DNA from: Labilibaculum sp. DW002
GTDB taxonomy: Bacteria > Bacteroidota > Bacteroidia > Bacteroidales > Marinifilaceae
Assembly: GCF_029029525.1 (NCBI RefSeq)
Contig: NZ_JAKJSC010000003.1
Span: 186,001-250,000, forward strand
DNA: 64,000 bases
Reading direction: 5' to 3'
Positions 27,822-36,305 of the stretch are shown here, piece after piece; the first letter of the stretch is position 1, and each line of letters starts with the position of its first letter. The notes below the pieces were generated by a model that was not told where the DNA came from, made no database searches, and saw nothing but the letters and a program-made list of their open reading frames with translations. The position numbers and the translations under genes are program-made.

Positions 27822-28619
27822 ATGAACACTGTAACTAAAGTAATCATTGGGATTATTGTTTTGTTTGTTATCGTAAAAACTTGTGGAGGTGGTAGTTCAT
27901 CATCTTCGTCGTCTACCGTAACAAAAAGCTATCAAAAATCTCCTGTCGATAATTTAATTAAAGAGTTGAATGCAGAACAGAATTTCTCTATTGTCTTATT
28001 TGATATGGATGCAAATGAAGGTTCTGACAATTACCGTCACCAATACCAGGTAATCATTCAGCGTCCGGATACGGTTTTGGAACAAAAATCGACTTGGAAA
28101 AATGTTAGTGAAGCTTTCTTTTCTCAGAATATGAATAATATGGGAATGGAGATTGTTTCGAAAAAAGATGGCGTTATTACCAAGCAAGCTGTACCTGCTG
28201 GATACAATCATTACGTAGGGAATGAGAAGTATGGGCGATGGGAAAATCGTGGAGGTTCTTCTTTCTGGGCTTTTTACGGTCAATATGCTTTCATGTCGCA
28301 CATGTTCAATATGGGATCGTACCGACGCTCTTATTACAATGATTATCGCAGTGGTGGTTATTATGGCGGTTCTAGAGGTTATTATGGTCCAAGAGGAGGC
28401 AGTCCTGTTTACGGAACCAATTCTTATACTTCATCTACTTCGGGAAAAAATAGCAAGTGGGGCAGTAAGCCATCTACTTTTAAAGATAAAGTTCGAAGTA
28501 AAGTGAGTCGTTCTTCAAGCACTAGTAGCGCAAGAACTTCTACTAAAACAAAAAGAAGTTCATCAAGATATAGATCATCAAGTTCATCACGCTCACGTAG
28601 CGGTGGATTTGGAAAATAA
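27822..28619 (+). CDS. membrane-anchored protein with Ser/Arg/Gly-rich tail, unknown function
   Basis: The 265-residue protein is not recognised. It has one N-terminal hydrophobic helix (VTKVIIGIIVLFVIVKTCGGG) followed by a run of Ser, a folded-looking middle part (about residues 45-150), then a Gly/Tyr-rich stretch (YYGGSRGYYGPRGGSPVYG) and a C-terminal tail of about 60 residues dominated by Ser, Arg, Lys and Thr. The tail is strongly basic and of low complexity, so it is likely disordered and could bind anionic lipid, nucleic acid or cell wall polymer. Its place between DUF4178 and DUF350 resembles YjfM in the E. coli yjf operon, but I cannot show homology. Confidence 0.75.
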   Translation: MNTVTKVIIGIIVLFVIVKTCGGGSSSSSSSTVTKSYQKSPVDNLIKELNAEQNFSIVLFDMDANEGSDNYRHQYQVIIQRPDTVLEQKSTWKNVSEAFFSQNMNNMGMEIVSKKDGVITKQAVPAGYNHYVGNEKYGRWENRGGSSFWAFYGQYAFMSHMFNMGSYRRSYYNDYRSGGYYGGSRGYYGPRGGSPVYGTNSYTSSTSGKNSKWGSKPSTFKDKVRSKVSRSSSTSSARTSTKTKRSSSRYRSSSSSRSRSGGFGK

Positions 28620-28649
28620 ACCATTGTATCACTCATAGATTTAAAACTT

Positions 28650-29522
28650 ATGATGTCATTATCAGAAATTTCGTTTATCGTTTATGATGCTGTGGTTTAT
28701 ATCGCGGTAGCATTTGCTATTTTCCTTATCGGGAAATTTGTTTACCAGTTGCTTCATCCATCCTTTAAGGTAAAAGAGGAATTGGTTAAGAAAGATAATT
28801 TTGCTTTTGCCGTTGCCCATGTTGGTTATTACATTGGATTGTTATTTTCAATCGGAAGTGCAATTGTAGGTCCATCTAACGGTTTAGTTAACGATATTAT
28901 CGACATAGCAGTTTATGGATTGCTAGCCATTGTTTTATTGAATATTTCAATATTCTTATCGGATTATTTAATTCTTAGAAATTTTTCGATCCGCAAAGAG
29001 ATAATTGAAGACCAAAATGCAGGAACCGGTATTGTTGAAGGTGCTGTATCGGTAGCTTCAGGTTTAATCATTTTTGGCGCTGTTTCGGGAGAAAGTGGGG
29101 ATCTGCTTTTTGGAATCTTGACCGCTGTTGTCTTTTGGGCATTTGGTCAAGTTGCATTAATTATCACTACTCGTATTTACAATTGGATAACACCATACAA
29201 TTTGCACGAACACATTGAAAAAGACAATGTAGCTGTTGGTGTTGGATTCGCTGGTGCGATTATCGCTATTGCCAATTTGATTCGATTTGGATTGGTAGGG
29301 GATTTTGATGGTTGGATGCCAACATTTACGGAAGCTGGATTTGAACTTTTAGTAGGAATTGTATTATTACCAGTTATGCGTTTAATTACGGATAAGATTT
29401 TACTTCCTGGAGAAAGGTTAACCGATGAAATTATCAATCAAGAAAAACCAAATGTTGGAGCTGCTTTAGTTGAAGCATTTGCATACATAGGTGGATCTGT
29501 TTTGATTACTTGGTGCTTATAG
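28650..29522 (+). CDS. DUF350 domain membrane protein
   Basis: The 290-residue integral membrane protein has about eight hydrophobic helices arranged as two similar halves (e.g. VVYIAVAFAIFLIGKFVYQLL ... NFAFAVAHVGYYIGLLFSIGSAI and GLIIFGAVSGESGDLLFGILTAVVFWAFGQ ... NVAVGVGFAGAIIAIANLI). The AVAxxxxGYxxG / AVGVGFAGxxIA pattern after a Lys-Asp-Asn motif is characteristic of DUF350, and the duplication matches the two-domain form (YjfL-like). Its job is unknown; the constant link to PspA suggests a membrane partner. It ends the first tight gene block; a 111-nt gap follows. Confidence 0.88.
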   Translation: MMSLSEISFIVYDAVVYIAVAFAIFLIGKFVYQLLHPSFKVKEELVKKDNFAFAVAHVGYYIGLLFSIGSAIVGPSNGLVNDIIDIAVYGLLAIVLLNISIFLSDYLILRNFSIRKEIIEDQNAGTGIVEGAVSVASGLIIFGAVSGESGDLLFGILTAVVFWAFGQVALIITTRIYNWITPYNLHEHIEKDNVAVGVGFAGAIIAIANLIRFGLVGDFDGWMPTFTEAGFELLVGIVLLPVMRLITDKILLPGERLTDEIINQEKPNVGAALVEAFAYIGGSVLITWCL

Positions 29523-29633
29523 TTAATTACGAATTATAAATGCTGAATTATGAATTTATTATTGTGAGTTGAGAGGAGCTAATTGTTTGTTTCAATTAAT
29601 AATTAATAATTCTTAATTCATAATTAATAGAAG
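29523..29633. repeat. AT-rich inverted repeat in a cluster gap
   Basis: GAATTATGAATT (29545-29556) and AATTCATAATTA (29615-29626) are near-perfect inverse copies, with more ATTAAT-type repeats between. Such AATTCATAATT elements are common in Bacteroidota intergenic DNA. It could fold in the mRNA between the DUF350 and spermidine synthase genes. Confidence 0.5.
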
Positions 29634-31175
29634 GTGTTTAAGAATCGATCAACATTACTAAAGGCAGCAATATTTGCTACCGGATTCTCTGGAGTTGTAG
29701 CGGAATATATTTTATCCACTTTAGCTCAGTATTTTTTAGGTAATTCTGTTTTTCATTGGGTAATGATTATCTCTCTCATGTTATTTTCCATGGGTTTGGG
29801 TAGTCGAATTACCAAGAATTTTGAGAATGGATTATTGAAGAAATTTTTGATATTGGAATTTGCGCTTTCCTTTATCGTTTCGTTTGCGGCTTTATTGGTT
29901 TATACGGCTTCTGCCTATACGCAATCAATTGGAATTTTAATATACAGCTTAGCCATTTGTATTGGATTGTTAATTGGAATGGAAATTCCTTTGGTGATTC
30001 GTATTAATGACGATTACGAGAAGTTGCAATTTAATATCTCTAATATTTTAGAGAATGATTATTATGGAAGTTTATTAGGAGGTGTATTTTTCGCCTTTAT
30101 TGGCTTGCCAGTATTTGGGTTAATTTATACGCCGTTCATTTTGGGCTTTGTAAATTTCTCAGTATCAATTATTGTTCTGTATTTTCTTTGGGATCTGTTA
30201 AAATCGCAGGAGAGAAAATTGTTGGTTAGCTTGGGTGCTTTTATAATGATTTCCTTGACTACAGGAATTTTTGTTACCGATCCAATCATCAAGTTTGGGG
30301 AGCAACAAAAATATGCTGATAAGGTTATTTATACTGAACAAACCAAATATCAACGCATTGTAATGACGCAATGGAAAAATGATTATTGGTTGTATTTGAA
30401 TGGTAATCAGCAGCTTTGCACGCGTGATGAAATCATGTATCACGAACCTTTGGTTCATCCAGCAATGAGTTTGCATCCAAATCCGACCAAGATTTTGGTT
30501 TTAGGTGGAGGAGATGGATGTGCAGTTCGTGAGATCTTGAAATATCCGAAGGTTGAAAAAATTACTTTGGTGGATTTAGATCCTGCTATGACTAATTTGG
30601 GAAAAAATCATCCGATTCTTACAGAGTTAAATCAAAACTCGTTGAGTAATGATAAGGTCGAAGTATTGAATGATGATGGATACAAATACATGTTATCTAA
30701 TGAGAATTATTTTGATGTGATCATTATTGATTTACCAGATCCACGAAGCATTGAATTAGGTCGCCTGTATTCGCACGAATTCTATAAGATTTGTTATCGT
30801 CATTTACGACCAGGAGGTGTAATTGTAACGCAGTCGGGAAGTCCATACTTTGCAACTCAGGCATTCTCGTGCATTGTGGAAACAATTAAAAGCGCAGGCT
30901 TTGAAACGGTTCCAATGCACAATCAGGTAATTACATTGGGAGAATGGGGTTGGACTCTTGGAGTTAAACAACCACCTTACGAAAGTGTAAAAGCGGAACT
31001 GCAAAAATTAGAGATTAATGTGCCTACACGATGGATAAATAAGGAGGCAATGACATTAATTACTTCTTTTGGAAAGGATTATTATCCTTGGAAAAAGGAT
31101 AGTGTACACGTGAATAGAATTCACGAACCTGTTTTGCACAAGTACTATATGAAAGGAAATTGGGATTTATATTAA
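29634..31175 (+). CDS. membrane-anchored spermidine synthase-like aminopropyltransferase
   Basis: The 513-residue protein has two parts. Residues 1-220 hold about seven transmembrane helices. Residues 225-500 form a spermidine synthase domain: TEQTKYQRIVMTQW, LYLNGNQQLCTRDEIMYHE, the S-adenosyl-binding motif VLGGGDGCAVREILKYPKVEKITLVDLD, and FDVIIIDLPDPRS with the catalytic Asp. It would move an aminopropyl group from decarboxylated SAM to an amine acceptor at the membrane. The acceptor is unknown. The start is GTG 29634 with AGAAGG just upstream; no better ATG precedes the first helix. SpeD, which makes the donor, follows after 9 nt. Confidence 0.9.
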   Translation: MFKNRSTLLKAAIFATGFSGVVAEYILSTLAQYFLGNSVFHWVMIISLMLFSMGLGSRITKNFENGLLKKFLILEFALSFIVSFAALLVYTASAYTQSIGILIYSLAICIGLLIGMEIPLVIRINDDYEKLQFNISNILENDYYGSLLGGVFFAFIGLPVFGLIYTPFILGFVNFSVSIIVLYFLWDLLKSQERKLLVSLGAFIMISLTTGIFVTDPIIKFGEQQKYADKVIYTEQTKYQRIVMTQWKNDYWLYLNGNQQLCTRDEIMYHEPLVHPAMSLHPNPTKILVLGGGDGCAVREILKYPKVEKITLVDLDPAMTNLGKNHPILTELNQNSLSNDKVEVLNDDGYKYMLSNENYFDVIIIDLPDPRSIELGRLYSHEFYKICYRHLRPGGVIVTQSGSPYFATQAFSCIVETIKSAGFETVPMHNQVITLGEWGWTLGVKQPPYESVKAELQKLEINVPTRWINKEAMTLITSFGKDYYPWKKDSVHVNRIHEPVLHKYYMKGNWDLY

Positions 31176-31184
31176 TTTGATGAT

Positions 31185-31538
31185 ATGCCTACAGCGGTAA
31201 ATAAAATATTAGCAGCTAAAATTCATAACTTACGATTCTGGGTGTCAGAATGTGATCCGATTGTGTTGCAAACTCGATTTCAAGAATATTTGAAAAAAGT
31301 GGATTTCGTGATTTTGAACTTTACAGACCATCATTTTCCAGTGCAAGGATACACTGCATTTTGGTTGTTAGCAGAATCTCATTTGGCTATTCATACATTT
31401 CCAGATAAGGGATGGTCATACGTTGAGTTGAGTAGCTGCAATCAGAAAAAATCTACAGATTTTAAAGAATTGGTTACCGATAGCAAATTGACTGTGAATT
31501 GGAATGGTGACGGAATTGAAATTTGTGTACCCGAATAA
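31185..31538 (+). CDS. speD: S-adenosylmethionine decarboxylase, bacterial class 1
   Basis: The 117-residue proenzyme contains LLAESHLAIHTFPDKGWSYVELSSC: the Glu-Ser bond of AESH is the self-cleavage site that yields the pyruvoyl-Ser alpha chain, and the downstream His and Cys are at the expected catalytic places. Length fits the short prokaryotic class. It decarboxylates SAM to the aminopropyl donor used by the spermidine synthase encoded just upstream. Gene order synthase-SpeD inside a PspA cluster suggests stress-linked polyamine production; that link is inference. Confidence 0.93.
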   Translation: MPTAVNKILAAKIHNLRFWVSECDPIVLQTRFQEYLKKVDFVILNFTDHHFPVQGYTAFWLLAESHLAIHTFPDKGWSYVELSSCNQKKSTDFKELVTDSKLTVNWNGDGIEICVPE

Positions 31539-31548
31539 ATTGACTCGA

Positions 31549-32574
31549 ATGAAAAAAAAGCTGATCTTTTTTATTGCCTTTTTGGTTTACGTTGCAGCGA
31601 TACTCGGAATTAAGTATTTCGAAGGGCAATCGCCTGATGGGAATATTAAGAGTGTTGGAGATGCCTTTTGGTATGCTATTGTAACGCTTACAACCGTAGG
31701 ATATGGCGATTTTTATCCTGTAACATTACCGGGTAAAATAATTGGCTTAATTGTTATTATTGGAAGTTTAGGAATACTAGGATTTATTATTGGTGAAGTA
31801 ACCGTAAGATTTAATCAGTATATGGAAAAGAAAAAAAGTGGGTTCTGGGGAAGCGATTTTGAAGATCATTACATTATTATTGGTTGGAATGAATTTGGAC
31901 AAAAGGTGGCTAGTCAAATTACTCAAGCAGGTCAAAAAGTAGCATTTGTTACCAATAATAAAGCCGATTTAGATTTAATAGCTGATTTGTATTCTTCTAA
32001 AACAACCTTTAGTTTATTTGCTGATTATTCTAATATTGATGCTTTCGAGAAAGTTAACATTAACAATTCAAAAAGAGTTTTTGTAAACTTTAAGGATGAT
32101 TCAGAAACGCTGGTTTTTGTTATTAATCTGAAGAAGAAATACCCAAAAGCAAATGTTGTGGTTACTTGCTCTAACCCTAGCTTAAAAGAAACTTTTATAA
32201 GCGCTGGTATCGATCATGTAATTGCTAAGAATGAAGTTGCTTCCAAGTTGGTTGCTTCCTACCTATTTGAGCCTCATGTTGCTGCTTATACCGAAGATTT
32301 AATTGCCACTAGTGTTGCCGATGAGGATTCGGATATTCAACAGTATTTAATCAGCGAAGAGTGTGATTTTGCTGGAGCGGAATACATGACTGCTTTTATG
32401 AAATTGAAGTTGGATTACAATGGTATATTAATTGGTATGGTTCAAGATGGGAAGATCGTTAAAAATCCAGTAAAAGGGAGTCTGATAAAAGCCAATGATT
32501 ATTTGATTCTTATTTCAAGCGGAAAAAGTAAAGCAAGCCTAGAGGAGTTTTTTGGAGTGAAGGAAGGTGAGTAG
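31549..32574 (+). CDS. two-helix potassium channel with RCK (TrkA-N) domain
   Basis: The 341-residue protein has a first helix (KLIFFIAFLVYVAAILGI), a pore loop with the selectivity filter TLTTVGYGD (about residues 47-55), a second helix (IIGLIVIIGSLGILGFIIGEV), then a cytoplasmic RCK/TrkA-N domain (HYIIIGWNEFGQKVASQI, Rossmann-type with the GxxxxG-like turn) and a TrkA-C-like end (NPVKGSLIKANDYLILIS). This is the MthK/Kch layout: a ligand-gated K+ channel. The frame is open to an ATG at 31504 inside speD, but ATG 31549 gives a normal first helix and a 10-nt gap. It ends 3 nt before the converging rnhA gene. Confidence 0.9.
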   Translation: MKKKLIFFIAFLVYVAAILGIKYFEGQSPDGNIKSVGDAFWYAIVTLTTVGYGDFYPVTLPGKIIGLIVIIGSLGILGFIIGEVTVRFNQYMEKKKSGFWGSDFEDHYIIIGWNEFGQKVASQITQAGQKVAFVTNNKADLDLIADLYSSKTTFSLFADYSNIDAFEKVNINNSKRVFVNFKDDSETLVFVINLKKKYPKANVVVTCSNPSLKETFISAGIDHVIAKNEVASKLVASYLFEPHVAAYTEDLIATSVADEDSDIQQYLISEECDFAGAEYMTAFMKLKLDYNGILIGMVQDGKIVKNPVKGSLIKANDYLILISSGKSKASLEEFFGVKEGE

Positions 32575-32577
32575 CTT

Positions 32578-33036
32578 TTACTCTGGATTGTAGCCAACAT
32601 CATCTGGAAGATTTGGTCTTTTAGATGCTATTACTGCTAATTCGTCGGCACGTTCGTTTCCTGGAATATTGGCATGTCCTTTTACCCAAATAAATTTTAC
32701 ATTGTGTTTTCTATAAATCTTAAGAAATCGAATCCAAAGGTCAGGATTCTTCTTGTCCTTAAAACGCTTTTTCTCCCATCCTAAAACCCACTTTTTCTCA
32801 ACAGCATCAACCACATATTTCGAATCGGAGTAGATTGTTACCTCACAAGCTTCTTCTTTCAAAGCCTCAAGACCAATTATTACAGCAAGTAATTCCATCC
32901 TGTTATTGGTAGTCAGCCTATATCCTTCAGCCAAATCTTTGCGATGTTTACCTGAAATAAGAACAGTACCATAACCTCCAGGTCCCGGGTTTCCACTACA
33001 AGCACCATCGGTATACATGGTTATTTTTGTAGACAT
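32578..33036 (-). CDS. rnhA: ribonuclease HI
   Basis: The 152-residue protein cleaves RNA in RNA-DNA hybrids. All catalytic acids are visible: Asp in TMYTDGACSGNPGPGGYG, Glu in NNRMELLAVIIGLEAL, Asp in TIYSDSKYVVDAV, and the last Asp in KGHANIPGNERADELA. Length is that of bacterial RNase HI, with no hybrid-binding N-terminal domain. It is a single gene between the K+ channel gene (converging) and the S46 peptidase. Confidence 0.95.
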   Translation of the reverse strand: MSTKITMYTDGACSGNPGPGGYGTVLISGKHRKDLAEGYRLTTNNRMELLAVIIGLEALKEEACEVTIYSDSKYVVDAVEKKWVLGWEKKRFKDKKNPDLWIRFLKIYRKHNVKFIWVKGHANIPGNERADELAVIASKRPNLPDDVGYNPE

Positions 33037-33104
33037 ATTCTCTGTTTATAATTTTCAAATCAAAAGTAACAAAATTTACTCTTCTCAATTATAATTAATA
33101 GGCA

Positions 33105-33137
33105 TAAAAAAAGGATGTCCGAAAATTCGAACATCCT
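33105..33137 (-). terminator. rho-independent terminator of the S46 peptidase gene
   Basis: AGGATGT and ACATCCT (plus CGAA/TTCG inside) form a stem; on the minus strand it is followed by a run of eight T. It lies 24 nt after the stop of the peptidase gene. Confidence 0.8.
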
Positions 33138-33160
33138 CTGTATGTATTGTGAGTGGTTAA

Positions 33161-35341
33161 TTATTTTACAATAGTCATCTCCTCAATTAAGTTTTTAGCA
33201 CCTGCATACTTTTCAATAATGAAAAGTGTGTAACGAATATCAAGGTTGATACATCTTTGTAGGTTATCTTCAAAATCAATATCACCAGACATCGCCTCAG
33301 AGTTACCGTCAAAAGCAGTACCAATCAATTCACCATTTCCGTTAATCACAGGAGAGCCCGAGTTACCACCTGTAATATCACTGTTAGTTAGGAAACAAGC
33401 TGGAAGGTTACCTTTCTTATCAGCATATTGACCAAAATCTTTGTTCTTAAACAATTCTTTCAATTTAGCTGGAACTTTAAACTCATGACTTGCAGGGTTT
33501 TCTTTTTCCATCACCCCTTTTAGAGTTGTATAGTGATTGTAATAAACACCATCCTTTGGAGAATAACCACCAACAGTACCGTAAGTTAAACGTAGTGTTG
33601 AGTTTGCATCAGGAGCAAGATTTTTCTTCTTATTGATTTGCATCAATCCATCAACAAATAAACGTTTACCTTTTTTAAGTTGATCAGCACCAACAGATAC
33701 TTTAGCTGCTACTTCTCTGTATTTTTTAAGGATTGAATTTCCTGTTTGGAAAGCAATATCATTTTCAAGTACTTCTAATTCTGGAGCGTCAAGAAATTTA
33801 TTGAAACTTTCAGCAGTTGCAAATACAGATGTTGAGTAAACATTTTCTGCAAATTTTGCGAAATCATTTTGATACTCATCAGCAATTGTTTTGAAGATTT
33901 CAGGTTGCTGATCTGCAGCAATATTTTCTGAATACATTTTATACATACCAGCCATTAATCTTTGATCGGTTGGCATATTGTAGTTTTTGTAAAATCCTTT
34001 TGCAGCTTTTCGAAGTCCAGTAATTGCCTTTTCAATTGCTTCTGTATTTACTGTATCAGCAGCAAGTAAGGTTTTTAAACCACCAGTTTTAATTGAGAAC
34101 ATTGGCATTTCAGCACCACTAAATAAAGCTTCTCTTAGGTATGAACTTGCATTCATTGCTTCTTTACGCTCAGCATAAACTTTGCTAATCATATCTAAAG
34201 CTTTTCCATACTTAGCAGCTCTTTTCGATTTCTTGGTAGCCCAAGCGTTATATTCATCCTCAATTTCTTGCTTAGCTCCCATTGTGTTTAATTTCTTCAA
34301 AGCCTTATTTTGCTCGTTAGAATATTTCCAATAGTTAGCAGAACCTGCATGCTTTGAAGCGTACTGAATACGAACCTTAGGATCTTTCAACATCTCTTTC
34401 ATCATAATATCCAACTTTACAGTACGGATATCGTAACGATTCTGATTCGTGATTTTCATTGTCTCTTCAAGACCATAAGAAGTTAGGTAACGTTTCGTTG
34501 TTCCAGGGAAACCCATAATCATTGCAAAATCTTTTTCCTGAACACCTTTTATAGAAACAGGTAAATGATGTTTAGGCTTCAATGGTACATTATCCGCTGA
34601 GTATTTAGCAGGTTTTCCATCAGGAGCTGTATAAATACGGAACATAGAAAAATCAGCTGTATGACGAGGCCACATCCAGTTATCAGTATCACCACCAAAT
34701 TTACCCATTGATTGAGGAGGAGCACCAACTAAACGAACATCTTGATAGATCTCGTAAATAAAAAGAAAGTATTGGTTACCTTCAAACATGCCCTTAACAC
34801 TTGCTTTGTAATCAGTTCCTTCTTCAGCACCTTTTACAATCTCTTTAGAAATTTTATCAATTGCGGTATAACGCTCTTCTTCTGACATTTCATCATTCAC
34901 TTTTGATAAAACTTTCTTAGAAACGTCTTCCATACGCACCAAGATAGAAGCAGTAATACCTTCATTTGTTAATTCCTCACTCTTATCGTAAGCCCAGAAT
35001 CCATCTGCTAAGTAATCATGTTCAGTAGTCGAATGAGATTGAATTGATGGAAAACCACAGTGGTGATTTGTCAAAAATAAACCTTGATTAGAAATGATTT
35101 CACCAGTACAGAAATGACGGAATGGTCTGCCTGCTCTACCTAAACCAACAATTGCATCTTTCATACAATTATTGTTGATATCATAAATATCTTTAGCGCT
35201 TAACTTAAAGCCCATCTTCTGCATTTCTGCAGCATTTTGTTTTTTTAGTAAGGATAAAAGCCACATTCCTTCGTCAGCTTTTGCATTGGAGAAGCTAAGT
35301 AGTAAACTTAGACCCAAAAATAATGATGCAAATTTTCTCAT
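33161..35341 (-). CDS. S46 family dipeptidyl-peptidase, DPP7-like
   Basis: The 726-residue protein has a signal peptide (FASLFLGLSLLLSFSNAKA) and the S46 chymotrypsin-like domain: TNHHCGF with the catalytic His (residues 93-94), the WMWPRHTADFSMFRIY segment, and TGGNSGSPVINGNGELIG with the catalytic Ser661, split by a large helical insert. The following FDG (677-679) matches DPP7-type enzymes, where Gly at this place favours hydrophobic P1 residues, rather than the FDR of DPP11 that selects Asp/Glu; this is known for the family, and the assignment here is inference. It would act in the periplasm, trimming dipeptides from peptides. Single gene with its own terminator. Confidence 0.93.
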   Translation of the reverse strand: MRKFASLFLGLSLLLSFSNAKADEGMWLLSLLKKQNAAEMQKMGFKLSAKDIYDINNNCMKDAIVGLGRAGRPFRHFCTGEIISNQGLFLTNHHCGFPSIQSHSTTEHDYLADGFWAYDKSEELTNEGITASILVRMEDVSKKVLSKVNDEMSEEERYTAIDKISKEIVKGAEEGTDYKASVKGMFEGNQYFLFIYEIYQDVRLVGAPPQSMGKFGGDTDNWMWPRHTADFSMFRIYTAPDGKPAKYSADNVPLKPKHHLPVSIKGVQEKDFAMIMGFPGTTKRYLTSYGLEETMKITNQNRYDIRTVKLDIMMKEMLKDPKVRIQYASKHAGSANYWKYSNEQNKALKKLNTMGAKQEIEDEYNAWATKKSKRAAKYGKALDMISKVYAERKEAMNASSYLREALFSGAEMPMFSIKTGGLKTLLAADTVNTEAIEKAITGLRKAAKGFYKNYNMPTDQRLMAGMYKMYSENIAADQQPEIFKTIADEYQNDFAKFAENVYSTSVFATAESFNKFLDAPELEVLENDIAFQTGNSILKKYREVAAKVSVGADQLKKGKRLFVDGLMQINKKKNLAPDANSTLRLTYGTVGGYSPKDGVYYNHYTTLKGVMEKENPASHEFKVPAKLKELFKNKDFGQYADKKGNLPACFLTNSDITGGNSGSPVINGNGELIGTAFDGNSEAMSGDIDFEDNLQRCINLDIRYTLFIIEKYAGAKNLIEEMTIVK

Positions 35342-35605
35342 TTTAGTTGCTTTAAATTTTTAATAGAACGTTTTTGCTTTTGTAAGCAAAATAGTTCTTG
35401 TTGTTAAAAGTATTTAGTCAATAAGCAAAGTTAATATTATTATATGATTCCTTCTTTTATTGATTTGTTAGTGATTGTTTACTTATTGTTTAATGTATTG
35501 ATAATCAGTGATTGTGTGTGGTGTAGCTATCTTTAAAATTAGATAAACCTATCATTTTCCTCGTTGAAGAGGGAGGATAATTGCCTGTTAATGAGTCTTT
35601 ATTCT

Positions 35606-36211
35606 TTAAAATTTCATTTCAAGTTGAGTGGACAGAAGTGAAAAACTCTTTCTGTGAATTTCATTTATTCCATGTTTTTGAATTGCTGCTCTGTGTTTTT
35701 TTGTTGGGTAACCTTTGTTACTATCCCAATCATAAATCGGGTAATTTTTATGAAGATCTAACATTAAATCATCTCGGTAAGTTTTAGCTAAAACCGAAGC
35801 TGCTGCAATCGACAGATATTTACCATCGCCCTTTATTATGCAATGATGTGGTATATTTTTATAAGGATTAAAACGGTTGCCATCAATTAGAAGTTGCTCA
35901 GGTGTAATATTAAGCTGATCGATAGCTCGATGCATAGCCAAAAAAGAGGCATTAAGTATATTTATTTTATCAATTTCTTCGGGACTAACTATTCCAACGG
36001 CCCAGGCGACAGCTTCTTTTTCAATAACTTCCCTAAGAGCATAACGTTTCTTTTCAGTCAACTTTTTAGAGTCGTCTAATATGGAATTCTTAAACTTTCG
36101 TGGCAAAATGACTGCTGCTGCCACCACTGGTCCGGCAAGACAACCACGTCCTGCTTCGTCGCAACCCGCTTCAATTTTATTCTTGTATAAAAAAGAGGCT
36201 AAACCATTCAT
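35606..36211 (-). CDS. rnhB: ribonuclease HII
   Basis: The 201-residue protein has the RNase HII signature [24 protein letters not shown] (Asp-Glu of the DEAGRG motif), LIDGN with the third acid, and [25 protein letters not shown] with the fourth. It removes ribonucleotides from DNA. The frame is open to a TTG at 36232, but ATG 36211 is the more likely start. It lies about 95 nt downstream of the CotH-like gene and is probably transcribed with it. The 264-nt gap on its other side (35342-35605) holds only a possible TAACTTTG -7 box (35426-35433) for the peptidase. Confidence 0.94.
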   Translation of the reverse strand: MNGLASFLYKNKIEAGCDEAGRGCLAGPVVAAAVILPRKFKNSILDDSKKLTEKKRYALREVIEKEAVAWAVGIVSPEEIDKINILNASFLAMHRAIDQLNITPEQLLIDGNRFNPYKNIPHHCIIKGDGKYLSIAAASVLAKTYRDDLMLDLHKNYPIYDWDSNKGYPTKKHRAAIQKHGINEIHRKSFSLLSTQLEMKF

Positions 36212-36305
36212 AAATTCGATGTTTGGCGACAAAAATAAGAGTATTTTTTACTGAATCAAATAAAGAACTCGTAAGGATATGATTTTGGGAATGAAGAGCG
36301 AGTTA

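Noticed and set aside
35581-35787. 68-residue ORF on the plus strand
   Set aside because: It is antisense to the conserved C-terminal part of RNase HII.
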